A stretch of DNA of 64,000 nucleotides from Myroides sp. JBRI-B21084 (GTDB lineage: Bacteria > Bacteroidota > Bacteroidia > Flavobacteriales > Flavobacteriaceae), in contig NZ_CP120653.1 of NCBI RefSeq assembly GCF_030545015.1, positions 992,001 through 1,056,000 on the forward strand, in the 5' to 3' direction. The notes under the pieces are model-generated. The model worked only from the letters and a program-made list of their open reading frames with translations, was not told the origin of the DNA and searched no databases. The translations under genes were made by a program, and so were the position numbers. Shown here piece by piece: positions 24,360-34,516 of the stretch. How positions within the stretch are numbered: position 1 is the first letter of the stretch; every line of letters begins with the position of its first letter.

Positions 24360-26262
24360 TTTGTTTAGCTTTTAGTTTTAATTGGCGTTGTTTTTCTAAT
24401 AATCTTAATCGTTCTTTTTCTTCTTTTTGCTTGTCAGAAATATCTTTTGAAATATAATTGGCCGATAAATCACCTTCTAACATTCTTTTTTCTAAATCAG
24501 TTCGGGTAATTTCACCTTTTAAATATTTTTCAATCATTAACGATGCAATTGGTCCAGCCCATGTAGCACCAAAACCTCCATTTTCAATAAAAACTGCAAT
24601 TACGATTTTAGGATTTTCTTTCGGGGCAAAAGCCAAGAAAACGGAATGATCTTGTAGTTTTACTTTTTCACCGTCAACTGTTGCAAAATTCTCAACAGTT
24701 CCTGTTTTACCGCAAATGTTAATGTCGGGTATTTGTAAGCGACTAGCTGTTCCTGATAAATAAACCTCATGTAAGCCTTCAATTACTGGTCTAAAATGCT
24801 GCTTATCAATTGTAGTTTGTTTTTTTTGAACAAACGATTTATCAATTGTTTTGTTTTCTATTTTTTTAATAATGTGGGGGGTGTAAAAATAACCCTCGTT
24901 TGCAACTGCGCACATTACATTTGCTAGCTGAATAGGTGTCATTTCTACTTCGCCTTGCCCAATTGAATTAGAAACAATGGTTGCGCTTTTCCAATTCCAA
25001 CCTTTGTAAACTTTATTATATAAATCAGAATCGGGGATACGACCTTTTTGACCAGAAGGTAAATCATAGCCCATATACTGTCCTAAACCAAAACTTTTTA
25101 AATGATCGTGCCAAGCATCTACACCTTGTGATGGAGTTGCGTATTTGTTAATGATACGCATATACGTTTGCGAAAAATAGGTGTTACATGATTTTGCAAT
25201 GGCTGGGTGTAAATTCCATGTTCCAGAATCGTGGCATTTAATGAATCTACCACCTAAATAAAAACCGTGATGACATGTAAAACCAGTATTTGTATCAATA
25301 ACTTCTTCTTGTAAACCAATTAAACCTGTTAAAATTTTAAATGGAGAACCAGGAGGAAACTGCCCTTGTAATACTTTATCAAAAAATGGTTTACCAGGTA
25401 TACTGTCAATCTTTACATAATTTTTAGATCGATCTCTACCAACAAGTAAACTTGGATCGTAACTTGGTGCGGTAATTAAAGCCAAAATTTCACCTGTTTT
25501 TGGTTCAATAGCTACAATACCACCGCGTTTTCGAATCATTAATTCTTCGCCGTATTTTTGAAGTTCTTTATCAATGGTAATTGTAATATCGTTGCCTTTA
25601 ACAGCAATGGTATCGTAAATTCCGTCTTTATAAGTACCAATTTCTTTGTTAAATTTATCTTTTAAAATGTAATGAACGCCTCTAATTCCACGTAAATCTT
25701 CTTCATAAGCTTGTTCTACACCTCGCATACCAATTAATTCGCCCGATTTGTAATAAGGTCTTTTCTGTAATTCCATTTCATTTATTTGGCGAATGTATCC
25801 AAAAACATTTGCTCCAAAATCTACTTGATAATCGCGTAAATTTCTTTTTTGAATGTAAAAACCTTTAAAATGGCGAATTTTTTCTTGAAAAGCAGCAAAT
25901 TCTATCTTAGAAAGTTGGGCTAAGAAAACCGATGGTAATCTTGGAGAGTAGACTTTTGCTTTTTCAATTTTTTTATGATATTCTTCTGTGGTAATGTCTA
26001 AAATGGTGCAAATTTCATTAATATCAATGTTTTTTATTTCATTAGGAATCACCATTATATCATAACTTGGTTGATTTGCTACCAATAGTTGACCATTTCT
26101 ATCGTAAATATATCCACGTTCAGGATATTCATATACTATTTTTAAAGCATTAATATCTGCTTTTTTTAGAAAAGAATCATCAATAAGTTGTAAATATAAA
26201 AGTCTAGCAACAATAATAATTGTTGCTATGATAACTACTATTGGAAATAAAAATTTTCTCAT
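24346..26262 (-). CDS. mrdA: Penicillin-binding protein 2 (elongasome transpeptidase)
   Basis: A 638-residue class B PBP with one N-terminal membrane anchor (about 5-25). The dimerisation/pedestal domain includes YDRNGQLLVANQPSYD and GANVFGYIRQIN. The transpeptidase motifs are intact: SPFK (about Ser307), SCN (about 358) and KTGT (about 518). PBP2 crosslinks peptidoglycan made by RodA in the lateral wall. It overlaps mreD by 4 bases and rodA by 14. A Lys/Gln/Arg-rich cytoplasm-like C-terminal tail (RLRLLEKQRQLKLKAKQ) is an extra seen in some Bacteroidota members. Confidence 0.97.
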   Translation of the reverse strand: MRKFLFPIVVIIATIIIVARLLYLQLIDDSFLKKADINALKIVYEYPERGYIYDRNGQLLVANQPSYDIMVIPNEIKNIDINEICTILDITTEEYHKKIEKAKVYSPRLPSVFLAQLSKIEFAAFQEKIRHFKGFYIQKRNLRDYQVDFGANVFGYIRQINEMELQKRPYYKSGELIGMRGVEQAYEEDLRGIRGVHYILKDKFNKEIGTYKDGIYDTIAVKGNDITITIDKELQKYGEELMIRKRGGIVAIEPKTGEILALITAPSYDPSLLVGRDRSKNYVKIDSIPGKPFFDKVLQGQFPPGSPFKILTGLIGLQEEVIDTNTGFTCHHGFYLGGRFIKCHDSGTWNLHPAIAKSCNTYFSQTYMRIINKYATPSQGVDAWHDHLKSFGLGQYMGYDLPSGQKGRIPDSDLYNKVYKGWNWKSATIVSNSIGQGEVEMTPIQLANVMCAVANEGYFYTPHIIKKIENKTIDKSFVQKKQTTIDKQHFRPVIEGLHEVYLSGTASRLQIPDINICGKTGTVENFATVDGEKVKLQDHSVFLAFAPKENPKIVIAVFIENGGFGATWAGPIASLMIEKYLKGEITRTDLEKRMLEGDLSANYISKDISDKQKEEKERLRLLEKQRQLKLKAKQNGKN

Positions 26263-26765
26263 TTACGTGTAGATTTAATTAAGCCAATAATTAGTAATAT
26301 GAGTAAAATTGTAAAAAAAGATGATGTGATAATTTGCAGAAGTATTTGTAAAATAAAACTGAAATTAAAAACTTCAAGTGAAAAAAGTATGGTGTGATGT
26401 ATAAGTACACCAAGTACAATATACGTAACTAATTCTGACGAAAACTTATCAGTAATACGCATCATATGAAATTCATAGCTGTAACCAAACGCCATTTTTA
26501 GTAAATTTTCGCGGAATAACGCCAAAGTAATACAAGCTGTAGCATGTACGCCCCCTGAATTATTAAACAAATCTAATATAAGACCAAGCATAAAACTAAA
26601 AATTATAGCAAGATGCTTGTTTGTATTTAATGGATATAATAAAATGAATAAAATATATGGATACGGGGTAACAATACCCCAAAAATGAATGTTGTTAAAA
26701 ATTGTTACCTGAAAAAATACAAGTAAAATAAAGCGTGTGGCATTTAAAATGGTAGTATTATTCAT
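26259..26765 (-). CDS. mreD: Rod shape-determining protein MreD
   Basis: A 168-residue membrane protein with five to six hydrophobic segments, between mreC and mrdA. The fold pattern (NIHFWGIVTPYPYILFILLYP, then a GLILDLFNNSGGVHATACI turn with conserved D-x-F-x-x-x-x-G) matches MreD. It scaffolds MreC and PBP2 in the elongasome. Sequence identity within this family is low, but position and length make the call safe. Overlaps mreC by 8 and mrdA by 4 bases. Confidence 0.92.
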   Translation of the reverse strand: MNNTTILNATRFILLVFFQVTIFNNIHFWGIVTPYPYILFILLYPLNTNKHLAIIFSFMLGLILDLFNNSGGVHATACITLALFRENLLKMAFGYSYEFHMMRITDKFSSELVTYIVLGVLIHHTILFSLEVFNFSFILQILLQIITSSFFTILLILLIIGLIKSTRK

Positions 26766-27591
26766 TTTTTAATGTATCTTCTTCAAGTTGTAAAATTTCT
26801 TTAATATGTACGTGCTCAATTAAATAAACAGAACTTATGTTTGTCATGTCATTAAATAAACGAACGTTAATAGTGTAAAAGTTAGATTTTTTTGATGTAA
26901 ACACTTTGTCTACTACACCAACTGGTACGTTTTCTGGGAAAATGGTTGAAATACCACCAGTAACAATAGAATCGCCTTTTCGTAACGATGCTAGTTTAGG
27001 AATATCGGTAAGTTGTACAATTCCTGTATTTTTTCCGTCCCAAGTTATTGTACCAAAATGATTTGTTTTACTAATTTTAGCTCCAATTTTAGTTTTAGTG
27101 TTTAGAATACTTTGAATAGTTGCGTATCGATTAGATACATTTTCAACAATACCAATAACTCCCTTTGCATTTATAACCCCCATATCTTTTTTTATACCAT
27201 TAATTTTGCCTCCTTTAATGGTTAAATAATTGTTTTTTTTGTAATATGTGTTGTTTATAATTTTTGCATTGAAAAGTTTGTAATCTTGTGCAATACGGAT
27301 TTCAGGGTTAACAGCAAAAGTACTATCAACAATTAATTGACTGTTGTATAAAATTTGTTTCATTTTAGCATTTTCTTCTGCTAAACGATCATTTTCTACT
27401 TTTAAATGTAAATATTCGGTTGCGCTATTGGTTTTTTCATATATAGATCCCGATACAACATTGGCACTATTTACAACTTGACTAAGGTGGTATGAGTGCG
27501 TTTGTACCGTTAAATAAATCGAAACTACTAAAAGCAGCAAAAACAGTAGCTTAGTACTGTTTTTTGATATAAAATAAATAATTTGCTGCAT
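26758..27591 (-). CDS. mreC: Rod shape-determining protein MreC
   Basis: A 277-residue bitopic periplasmic protein: short cytoplasmic N-terminus, one membrane helix (about 12-28), a coiled coil (about 50-85, EYLHLKVENDRLAEENAKMKQ), then the paired six-stranded barrels with AKIINNTYYKKNNYLTIKGGKINGIKKDMGVIN and RKGDSIVTGG. MreC joins MreB/MreD to PBP2 and activates it. It lies 15 bases after mreB on the same strand. Confidence 0.96.
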   Translation of the reverse strand: MQQIIYFISKNSTKLLFLLLLVVSIYLTVQTHSYHLSQVVNSANVVSGSIYEKTNSATEYLHLKVENDRLAEENAKMKQILYNSQLIVDSTFAVNPEIRIAQDYKLFNAKIINNTYYKKNNYLTIKGGKINGIKKDMGVINAKGVIGIVENVSNRYATIQSILNTKTKIGAKISKTNHFGTITWDGKNTGIVQLTDIPKLASLRKGDSIVTGGISTIFPENVPVGVVDKVFTSKKSNFYTINVRLFNDMTNISSVYLIEHVHIKEILQLEEDTLKNE

Positions 27592-27606
27592 ACTAATTTG
27601 GCTGTA

Positions 27607-28635
27607 TTATTTTATAAGAATGCTTTTAAATTTTTCAATATTTTTTATTACAATGCCTGTACCACGTACAACTGCACGTAAAGGATCTTCAGCAATATAA
27701 ACAGGTAAATCTGTTTTTTGTGAAATACGTTTATCCAAACCTCTTAACATAGAACCACCACCAGCTAAGTAAATACCTGTATTGTAGATATCTGCAGCTA
27801 ATTCAGGTGGTGTTTGCGATAAAGTTTCCATTACAGCGTCTTCAATTCGTTGGATTGATTTATCTAATGCTTTTGCAATTTCACGGTATGATACATTAAC
27901 CTGTTTTGGTTTACCTGTTAACAAATCTCTACCTTGTACCATTAAATCTTCTGGGCCTTGGTCTAAATCTTCAATTGCAGCACCAATTTCTATTTTAATT
28001 TTTTCGGCAGTACCTTCACCAACAAATAAGTTGTGTTGTGTACGCATGTAGTAAATAATATCATTTGTAAATACGTCACCTGCAATTTTTACAGATTTAT
28101 CACAAACAATTCCTCCTAATGCTAAAACTGCAATTTCGGTAGTACCACCACCTATATCAACAATCATATTACCGTTTGGTTGCATAATATCTACACCAAT
28201 ACCAATTGCTGCAGCCATAGGTTCGTGAATTAAGTAAACTTCTTTACCATTTACACGTTCACATGACTCTTTTACAGCGCGCATTTCTACTTCTGTAATA
28301 CCAGAAGGTATACAAACAACCATACGTAAAGCAGGTGTAAATAATCGTTTTTTTAATGCAGGTATACTTTTAATAAATAAACTTATCATCTTTTCAGATG
28401 CATCAAAATCGGCAATTACACCATCTTTTAAAGGTCTAATTGTTTTAATATTGTCATGCGTTTTTCCTTGCATCAAGCTAGCTTCGTGCCCAACAGCTAT
28501 AATTTTGCCAGAAACGCGATCACGTGCAACTATAGAAGGGCTGTCAATCACAACCTTACCGTTATGTATTATTAAAGTATTTGCAGTACCAAGGTCCATA
28601 GCAATTTCCTCGGTCATGAAATCAAAAAATCCCAT
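27607..28635 (-). CDS. mreB: Rod shape-determining actin homologue MreB
   Basis: A 342-residue actin-fold ATPase. Phosphate and nucleotide motifs seen are AMDLGTANTLI (phosphate 1), MIVDIGGGTTEIAVLALGGIV (phosphate 2) and LAGGGSMLRGLDKRI (adenosine). It forms membrane-attached filaments that direct elongation-type wall synthesis. First gene of the tightly packed mreBCD-mrdA-rodA run; purH is 45 bases upstream on the same strand without a terminator between, so read-through from purH is likely. Confidence 0.97.
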   Translation of the reverse strand: MGFFDFMTEEIAMDLGTANTLIIHNGKVVIDSPSIVARDRVSGKIIAVGHEASLMQGKTHDNIKTIRPLKDGVIADFDASEKMISLFIKSIPALKKRLFTPALRMVVCIPSGITEVEMRAVKESCERVNGKEVYLIHEPMAAAIGIGVDIMQPNGNMIVDIGGGTTEIAVLALGGIVCDKSVKIAGDVFTNDIIYYMRTQHNLFVGEGTAEKIKIEIGAAIEDLDQGPEDLMVQGRDLLTGKPKQVNVSYREIAKALDKSIQRIEDAVMETLSQTPPELAADIYNTGIYLAGGGSMLRGLDKRISQKTDLPVYIAEDPLRAVVRGTGIVIKNIEKFKSILIK

Positions 28636-28680
28636 ATTTTTTTCTAAATGGTGTTAAGTTAAACTATTTTGTATTTTATT

Positions 28681-30213
28681 TTAATGTTTAAAGTGACGAA
28701 TACCAGTGGTTACCATAGCCATTTGGTTTTCGTTACAATAATCAATGCTTAAATTGTCTTTAATTGATCCACCTGGTTGAATAACCGCAGAAATACCTGC
28801 GTTTTTAGCAATTTCCACGCAATCAGGGAATGGAAAAAATGCGTCGCTAGCCATAACTGCGCCTTCTAAATTAAATTCAAAGGAATTTGCTTTTTCAATT
28901 GCCTGACGAAGCGCATCAACTCTAGATGTTTGCCCTGTACCAGAAGCACAAAGCTGTTTGTTTTTTGCCAATACAATAGTATTAGATTTAGTGTGTTTAC
29001 ATATTTTTGATGCAAATAATAAATCTTTTACTTGTTCAGCAGTTGGTACTAAACTGGTAACATTTGTTAAATGTTCTTTAGTATCGGTAACATTATCTTT
29101 ATCTTGAAATAAAATACCGTTTAAACAAGTACGTACTTGTGTTTTAGGTAATTCAATATCTTTAATAACTAAAATAATTCTATTTTTCTTTTCTTGTAAA
29201 ATGGTAACAGCTTCTGCATCATAGCTAGGCGCAATTACAATTTCGCAAAATAATTTATTTACCTCTTCAGCGGTATCTTTATCAATGTTCCCATTTGCTA
29301 TTAAAACACCACCAAAAGCAGATGTAGGATCACCAGCTAAAGCAGCTAAATAAGCTTCTTTCATTGTAGGTTTTTGTGCTACACCACAAGCGTTGTTGTG
29401 TTTTAAGATTGCAAATGTTGGAGCATCGTTTTTAAATTCATTCATTAAATTTACAGCAGCATCAACATCTAATAAATTGTTGTAAGATAATTCTTTTCCG
29501 TGTAATTTTTCAAACAATTCGTTAAAATTTCCAAAAAAAGTTCCTTTTTGGTGTGGGTTTTCGCCGTAACGTAGTGTTTGCGCCTCATTTGTGCTTATTT
29601 TTAATATTGGTTCATTTATTTCACGGTTAAAATAATTGAATATAGCACCATCGTAATGAGACGAGGTATGAAATGCTTTTGCAGCTAAATATTTACGTTG
29701 AGCCAATGTTGTAGCTCCGTTTTCTTCAACATAAAAATTTAAAAATGTTTTGTATTCTTCAACAGATGCTACAATAACGGTGTCTTTAAAATTTTTAGCA
29801 CCAGCGCGAATTAATGAAATTCCACCGATATCAATTTTTTCTATAATTGCCGATTCATCTGCGCCAGAAGCAACCGTTTTTTCAAATGGATACAAGTCTA
29901 CAATTACTAAATCAATTTGGGGAATTGCATATTCTTGCATTTGTTGCACGTCTGATGGGTTGTCTTGACGGTTTAAAATACCACCAAAAATTTTTGGGTG
30001 TAACGTTTTTACACGTCCACCTAAAATAGATGGGTAAGATGTAACATCCTCAACAGCAACAACTGGTATTCCTAATTCTTTAATAAATGTTTCGGTTCCG
30101 CCAGTTGAATAAATAGTTACTTGATTTTTATGTAATTCCTTTACAATCGGTTCTAATCCTGTTTTATCGAATACTGAAATTAAAGCCGATTGAATTTTTT
30201 TAGTTGTACTCAT
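28681..30213 (-). CDS. purH: Bifunctional AICAR transformylase / IMP cyclohydrolase
   Basis: A 510-residue enzyme for the last two purine steps. The N-terminal MGS-like cyclohydrolase domain (about 1-195) has SVFDKTGLEPIVKEL, YSTGGTETFIKELGI and GGRVKTLHPKIFGGIL. The transformylase domain (about 200-510) has LRYGENPHQKGTFFG, AILKHNNACGVA with the catalytic Lys-His and SDAFFPFPDCVE. Length is typical. The ATG at 30213 is preceded by a -7 element at 30240-30247. Placed directly upstream of mreB, a linkage frequent in flavobacteria. Confidence 0.97.
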   Translation of the reverse strand: MSTTKKIQSALISVFDKTGLEPIVKELHKNQVTIYSTGGTETFIKELGIPVVAVEDVTSYPSILGGRVKTLHPKIFGGILNRQDNPSDVQQMQEYAIPQIDLVIVDLYPFEKTVASGADESAIIEKIDIGGISLIRAGAKNFKDTVIVASVEEYKTFLNFYVEENGATTLAQRKYLAAKAFHTSSHYDGAIFNYFNREINEPILKISTNEAQTLRYGENPHQKGTFFGNFNELFEKLHGKELSYNNLLDVDAAVNLMNEFKNDAPTFAILKHNNACGVAQKPTMKEAYLAALAGDPTSAFGGVLIANGNIDKDTAEEVNKLFCEIVIAPSYDAEAVTILQEKKNRIILVIKDIELPKTQVRTCLNGILFQDKDNVTDTKEHLTNVTSLVPTAEQVKDLLFASKICKHTKSNTIVLAKNKQLCASGTGQTSRVDALRQAIEKANSFEFNLEGAVMASDAFFPFPDCVEIAKNAGISAVIQPGGSIKDNLSIDYCNENQMAMVTTGIRHFKH

Positions 30214-30239
30214 GTATTGTTGTATGTTGTTTTAATGTA

Positions 30240-30301
30240 CAAAAATAGCATATGTTATTGATTTAATGAAAATTATTTAATAGGTTTTTTATGCTATTTT
30301 T
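30240..30301 (-). promoter_or_regulatory. -7 element of purH within a long-spaced inverted repeat
   Basis: On the minus strand TATTTTTG (30240-30247) matches TAnnTTTG 26 bases before the purH start. The element overlaps one arm of an 11-bp perfect inverted repeat (30241-30251 with 30291-30301, 39 bases apart). The repeat might be a hairpin after the upstream HPP gene or an operator; A/T richness makes coincidence possible. Confidence 0.4.
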
Positions 30302-30327
30302 TTGTTTTTTTTATTATAAGTACGGTT

Positions 30328-30912
30328 TTATTTAAAATAATTAAATTTTTTATTAAACCGATGTGTTGTTTTATGAGGATATTGCCTTTTATGTGGTATG
30401 TTGTTAAAAAGTAAAGCTACTAAAAATAAAATAATTACGCCTGTTAATACAGGTGATATTACATACATATAACCTAGTTTTGTGATACTACTCCCTCCGG
30501 TTACAGCAATTAAAGCTGTTGCACCTCCGGGTGGATGTAATGCCTTTGCCATTTGCATAAAAATAATTGATAAGGATACTGCAAGTGGCGCTGCTATCCA
30601 AATATAAGTACCTATTAATTTGTAAATAGTTACTCCTATGCATGCTGAAATTATATGACCTAAAAATAAATTTTTGGGTTGTGCCAACGGACTGTTAATA
30701 GCACCATAAATCAATACACAACTTGCGCCAAATGAGCCAATTATTAAGGTTAAGTCGTATTTTGATAGAATTTCGAAATGTAAAAAACTTACAATTCCCA
30801 ATCCTACAAAAGATCCTAAGAAAGCCCAAAAATGTTCTTTAAAATCTATTAAAGTTTCTTTGTAAAGTACATATCGCGTTTTACGATACGTTTTGTTTTT
30901 TTTAATTAACAT
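30328..30912 (-). CDS. HPP-family integral membrane protein
   Basis: A 194-residue protein with four to five membrane segments and the name-giving motif KALHPPGGATALIA near residue 133. A GSFGASCVLIYGAINSPLAQPKN block is also typical. Some HPP proteins (cyanobacterial/plastid) transport nitrite; the role in Bacteroidota is not established. The start shares one base with the mutS stop (TAATG-type overlap), so both are translated from one mRNA. The C-terminus is Lys/His-rich (HKRQYPHKTTHRFNKK), likely cytoplasmic. Confidence 0.85.
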   Translation of the reverse strand: MLIKKNKTYRKTRYVLYKETLIDFKEHFWAFLGSFVGLGIVSFLHFEILSKYDLTLIIGSFGASCVLIYGAINSPLAQPKNLFLGHIISACIGVTIYKLIGTYIWIAAPLAVSLSIIFMQMAKALHPPGGATALIAVTGGSSITKLGYMYVISPVLTGVIILFLVALLFNNIPHKRQYPHKTTHRFNKKFNYFK

Positions 30913-33515
30913 TATTTACGGCTTACCATTTTTTTAATTTCGTTTAATTTCATTAAAGCTTCTACAGGTGTTAACGTATTTATGTCTAAACTTACAATTT
31001 CTTCTCTAATCTCTTCTAAAATGGGATCGTCTAAATTAAAAATAGATAACTGTAAATCGTCTTGTTTTAAAGCATTTGTTGTTGATTCACTTTTATGACT
31101 CGCTTCTAATTTTTTTAATATTTTTTGAGCCTTTTGGACCACCAAATTGGGCATTCCAGCCATTTTTGCAACATGTATACCAAAACTATGAGCACTGCCT
31201 CCAGGAATTAATTTTCGTAAAAAAAGCACATTATCTTTTAGTTCTTTAACCGATACATTGTAGTTTTTTATACGGTTAAATTGTTCGTGCATATCGTTTA
31301 GTTCGTGATAATGCGTTGCAAATAACGTTTTTGCTTTTTGTGGATGTTCATGAATGTATTCGGCAATGGCCCAAGCTATCGAAATTCCGTCGTAAGTTGA
31401 TGTTCCACGACCAATTTCGTCAAGTAAAACCAAACTGCGATTGGTTAAATTATTTAAGATAGAAGCAGTTTCGTTCATTTCTACCATAAAAGTTGATTCG
31501 CCCATTGAAATGTTATCCGATGCACCAACTCTAGTAAAAATTTTATCAACAATTCCCATTTGTACGTAACTTGCTGGTACAAAACTGCCCATTTGAGCCA
31601 GAAGAACAATTAAAGCTGTTTGGCGTAAAATTGCCGATTTACCAGACATGTTAGGACCTGTAATCATAATGATTTGTTGTGTTTCGGTATCTAAAAAAAC
31701 ATCGTTTGCAATGTAAGGTGTACCAACAGGTAATTGTTTTTCAATAACTGGGTGTCGACCGTCTTTAATATCTAAAACAAAACTTTCTTCAATAATAGGA
31801 CGAACGTAATTGTTTTCGGTTGCCAGTTGCGTGTACGATTGCAAACAATCTAACTGGGCAACAAGTTGCGCGTTTAACTGTACTTGTTGAATGTACTGCG
31901 CACACCACATGATGAATTTTTCATAAATTTCAGCTTCAATTTTAGAAATGCGTTCTTCGGCACCTAAAATTTTAGTTTCGTATTCCTTAAGTTCTTCGGT
32001 AATATATCGTTCTGCACTTACAAGGGTTTGTTTACGTATCCAATTAGTAGGAACTTTTTCTTTGTGCGTATTTCTTACTTCAATATAATATCCAAACACA
32101 TTATTAAAAGCAACTTTTAATGAAGGAATTCCTGTTGTTTCGCTTTCGCGTTGTTCAATGGCTTCTAAAAACGATTTGCCCGATTGTGATATGTTTCGCA
32201 ATTCATCTAACTCTTCGTTTACACCTGTTGCAATGGCATTTCCTTTGTTTAAAGCAACAGGAGCTTCGGCAGAAATGGTGTTTTTAATTTTTTCGCGCAG
32301 TAACTCACAAGCATGTAAATTATCGCCAATAACTTTTAAAGCTTCGTTTTTAGATTGTAAAGCAGCTTCTTTTAAAGGGATAATTGCATCTAAACTTTCC
32401 TTTAAAATTACACATTCACGAGGAGATATTTTACCTGTTGCCAATTTAGAAATCAATCGTTCTAAATCTGAAATTTGTTTAATTTGGTATTGAAAATTTT
32501 GTAAAACGTCGGTATTTGTTTTGAAATAATCAACTACATCAAATCGTTTGTTTATTGCATCAATATCTTTTAAAGGCAAGGCAAGCCATCGTTTTAACAA
32601 ACGACCACCCATTGGTGATAAGGTTTTATCAATAACATCTAAAAGGGTAGTGGCGTTTTCGTTAGCCGATCCGTAAAGTTCTAAATTGCGAATGGTAAAA
32701 CGATCCATCCAAACATAAGCGTCTTCGGCAATTCGTTGAATATTGGTAATGTGTTGAATTTTATTGTGTTGCGTTTCGGATAGATAATATAAAATGGCTC
32801 CACACGATATAATTCCTTCTTGTAATTCATCAATTCCAAAACCTTTTAACGAATTTGTTTTAAAATGATTGGTTAAGGTTTCGTTTGCGTAATCGGTTTT
32901 AAAAATCCAATCTTCTAAATAAAATAAGTTAAAATCGCTTCCAAATTGATGTAAAAAATGGTTTTTATTACCTTTTTGGACTAAAACTTCGCTTGGTTTA
33001 AAATTTTGTAGTAATTTATCTATGTATTCTTGGTTGCCTTGCGATGTTAAAAATTCACCTGTAGAAACATCTAAAAATGCAATTCCAATGTTTTTGGTGC
33101 CAAAATGTAAAGCTGCTAAAAAATTATTGCTTTTAGATTGCAAAACTTCGTCGTTGGTAGTAACACCAGGTGTAACCAGCTCGGTAACGCCACGTTTTAC
33201 AATGGTTTTAGTCATTTTAGGGTCTTCTAATTGATCGCAAATAGCTACGCGTAAACCTGCTTTAACTAATTTAGGTAAATACACGTTTAATGAATGGTGA
33301 GGAAAGCCAGCTAATTCTGTTTCGCTGGTTGAACCAGCACCGCGTTTTGTAAGCGTAATTCCTAAAACTTTTGCTGTTCTAACAGCATCTTGACCAAAGG
33401 TTTCGTAAAAATCGCCCACACGAAAAAGCAAACAAGCATCGGGGTATTTTGCTTTAATTTGATTGTATTGTTGCATTAACGGGGTTTCTTTTTTTACTTT
33501 TTCCTTTGTAGACAT
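30912..33515 (-). CDS. mutS: DNA mismatch repair protein MutS
   Basis: An 867-residue mismatch-recognition ATPase. The N-terminal mismatch-binding domain has the FYETFGQDA motif (Phe-x-Glu that wedges at the mismatch, about residue 37). Then come connector, lever and clamp domains ([27 protein letters not shown]), and the ATPase with Walker [10 protein letters not shown] (about 617-625), [13 protein letters not shown] and ATHYHEL. Full length, all motifs intact. The start has a -7 element (TATATTTG on the minus strand, 33538-33545). Followed by a one-base overlap with the HPP gene. Confidence 0.97.
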   Translation of the reverse strand: MSTKEKVKKETPLMQQYNQIKAKYPDACLLFRVGDFYETFGQDAVRTAKVLGITLTKRGAGSTSETELAGFPHHSLNVYLPKLVKAGLRVAICDQLEDPKMTKTIVKRGVTELVTPGVTTNDEVLQSKSNNFLAALHFGTKNIGIAFLDVSTGEFLTSQGNQEYIDKLLQNFKPSEVLVQKGNKNHFLHQFGSDFNLFYLEDWIFKTDYANETLTNHFKTNSLKGFGIDELQEGIISCGAILYYLSETQHNKIQHITNIQRIAEDAYVWMDRFTIRNLELYGSANENATTLLDVIDKTLSPMGGRLLKRWLALPLKDIDAINKRFDVVDYFKTNTDVLQNFQYQIKQISDLERLISKLATGKISPRECVILKESLDAIIPLKEAALQSKNEALKVIGDNLHACELLREKIKNTISAEAPVALNKGNAIATGVNEELDELRNISQSGKSFLEAIEQRESETTGIPSLKVAFNNVFGYYIEVRNTHKEKVPTNWIRKQTLVSAERYITEELKEYETKILGAEERISKIEAEIYEKFIMWCAQYIQQVQLNAQLVAQLDCLQSYTQLATENNYVRPIIEESFVLDIKDGRHPVIEKQLPVGTPYIANDVFLDTETQQIIMITGPNMSGKSAILRQTALIVLLAQMGSFVPASYVQMGIVDKIFTRVGASDNISMGESTFMVEMNETASILNNLTNRSLVLLDEIGRGTSTYDGISIAWAIAEYIHEHPQKAKTLFATHYHELNDMHEQFNRIKNYNVSVKELKDNVLFLRKLIPGGSAHSFGIHVAKMAGMPNLVVQKAQKILKKLEASHKSESTTNALKQDDLQLSIFNLDDPILEEIREEIVSLDINTLTPVEALMKLNEIKKMVSRK

Positions 33516-33537
33516 GATTTTAATTTTATCAGTTTAC

Positions 33538-33545
33538 AAATATAT
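33538..33545 (-). promoter_or_regulatory. -7 promoter element of mutS
   Basis: TATATTTG on the minus strand, a perfect TAnnTTTG, 22 bases before the mutS ATG. The closest TTG upstream is 26 bases away, which is too far for a standard -33. Confidence 0.45.
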
Positions 33546-33632
33546 TATATATAGAACAGAAAAAGTAAAACAAGCAGTAGCAAGTTTTACTTTTTTATTA
33601 AAATTATCTGTGTTTTAAATATTGAATTACTG

Positions 33633-34052
33633 TTACCTTAATTCATTTAATGGTGTATAGTAAATTATAATACTTATGATTAATCCGCAAAAAAATAAAA
33701 AGGCAAGTGCAATGCGTTGCAACCATTTTTCCCAATTTTTGTAAACATTTTTATCGAATTCTTTTCCTAAAAAAAACAGCGGTACAAAGCCCCAACTTAA
33801 GCCTAAAACAAATGATATAAACAAAAAATTATCGTTTTTAATAAATAAATTAGAAAGGGTAATTAAAGTTAAAAAAAGTGCAATGCCATAGAATACTTTT
33901 TTGTGAATTTTGGCAATTTCTTTAAAGTTCACCTTCTTTTTGCGTTCATCGCTCATGGTATTATAACCCGATAATAAACTTTGCGCACTATCTTCGTTTA
34001 AAATACTAGCAAAAAAGCATAAAATAAAAGCAATTATAAAACCTGCGTACAT
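33633..34052 (-). CDS. DUF3784-family membrane protein
   Basis: A 139-residue protein with three hydrophobic segments (about 3-15, 55-70, 75-92, plus 110-130). The segment LLSGYNTMSDERKKKVNFKEIAKI matches the DUF3784 hallmark (SGYNTMS-x-E-x-K-x-K). Its function is unknown. It is the last gene of a five-gene minus-strand run led by a DUF2089 regulator and overlaps the previous gene by one base. Confidence 0.82.
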   Translation of the reverse strand: MYAGFIIAFILCFFASILNEDSAQSLLSGYNTMSDERKKKVNFKEIAKIHKKVFYGIALFLTLITLSNLFIKNDNFLFISFVLGLSWGFVPLFFLGKEFDKNVYKNWEKWLQRIALAFLFFCGLIISIIIYYTPLNELR

Positions 34053-34513
34053 TATTGTAAATTTATTTGTGATATTATTTTAGATAATTCAGTTGGTTTT
34101 TGCGTACCAATAATTAATTGTTTCCCGTTTTTTAATTGTATATGTAATCCCATTTTACCTTTTATGTTGTAAACTATACCGTATTTTGTAAATAACCTAA
34201 TTCCCCAACCGCCTACAAAACCATAATTTATAACATTCATTGATTTAATAGTGTTAATTTCAATGTTTTTATTAATTAATGGAAAAAACGTTACTTGTAT
34301 GGTTTTAGGTGTAATGGTTGTTTTTAATTTTATGATTACTAAGAAAAGAATTGACAATAGAAGAATTATAACCCCAAAAATAGTTTCTTTTGAAACGGTG
34401 TTATTTGTGAATTTTTTAAAGAAATCTATAACCGGAATAATTGTAATAACAACAATTAATAACCAAAGCCACCATTGGTTAAAACGCTGGTTTTCTGTGA
34501 ATAAAGTATTCAT
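34052..34513 (-). CDS. Two-TM membrane protein with PH-like domain
   Basis: A 153-residue protein with two membrane helices (about 15-30 and 45-65) followed by a beta-rich cytoplasmic part: KTIQVTFFPLINKNIEINTIKSM, VGGWGIRLFTKYGIVYNIKGK and GLHIQLKNGKQLIIGTQKPTELSKII. The layout and the GTQKPxEL ending resemble the bacterial PH-like domains of small membrane proteins. Function unknown; one base overlaps the DUF3784 gene, 3 bases after the hydrolase gene. Confidence 0.65.
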   Translation of the reverse strand: MNTLFTENQRFNQWWLWLLIVVITIIPVIDFFKKFTNNTVSKETIFGVIILLLSILFLVIIKLKTTITPKTIQVTFFPLINKNIEINTIKSMNVINYGFVGGWGIRLFTKYGIVYNIKGKMGLHIQLKNGKQLIIGTQKPTELSKIISQINLQ

Positions 34514-34516
34514 TTT

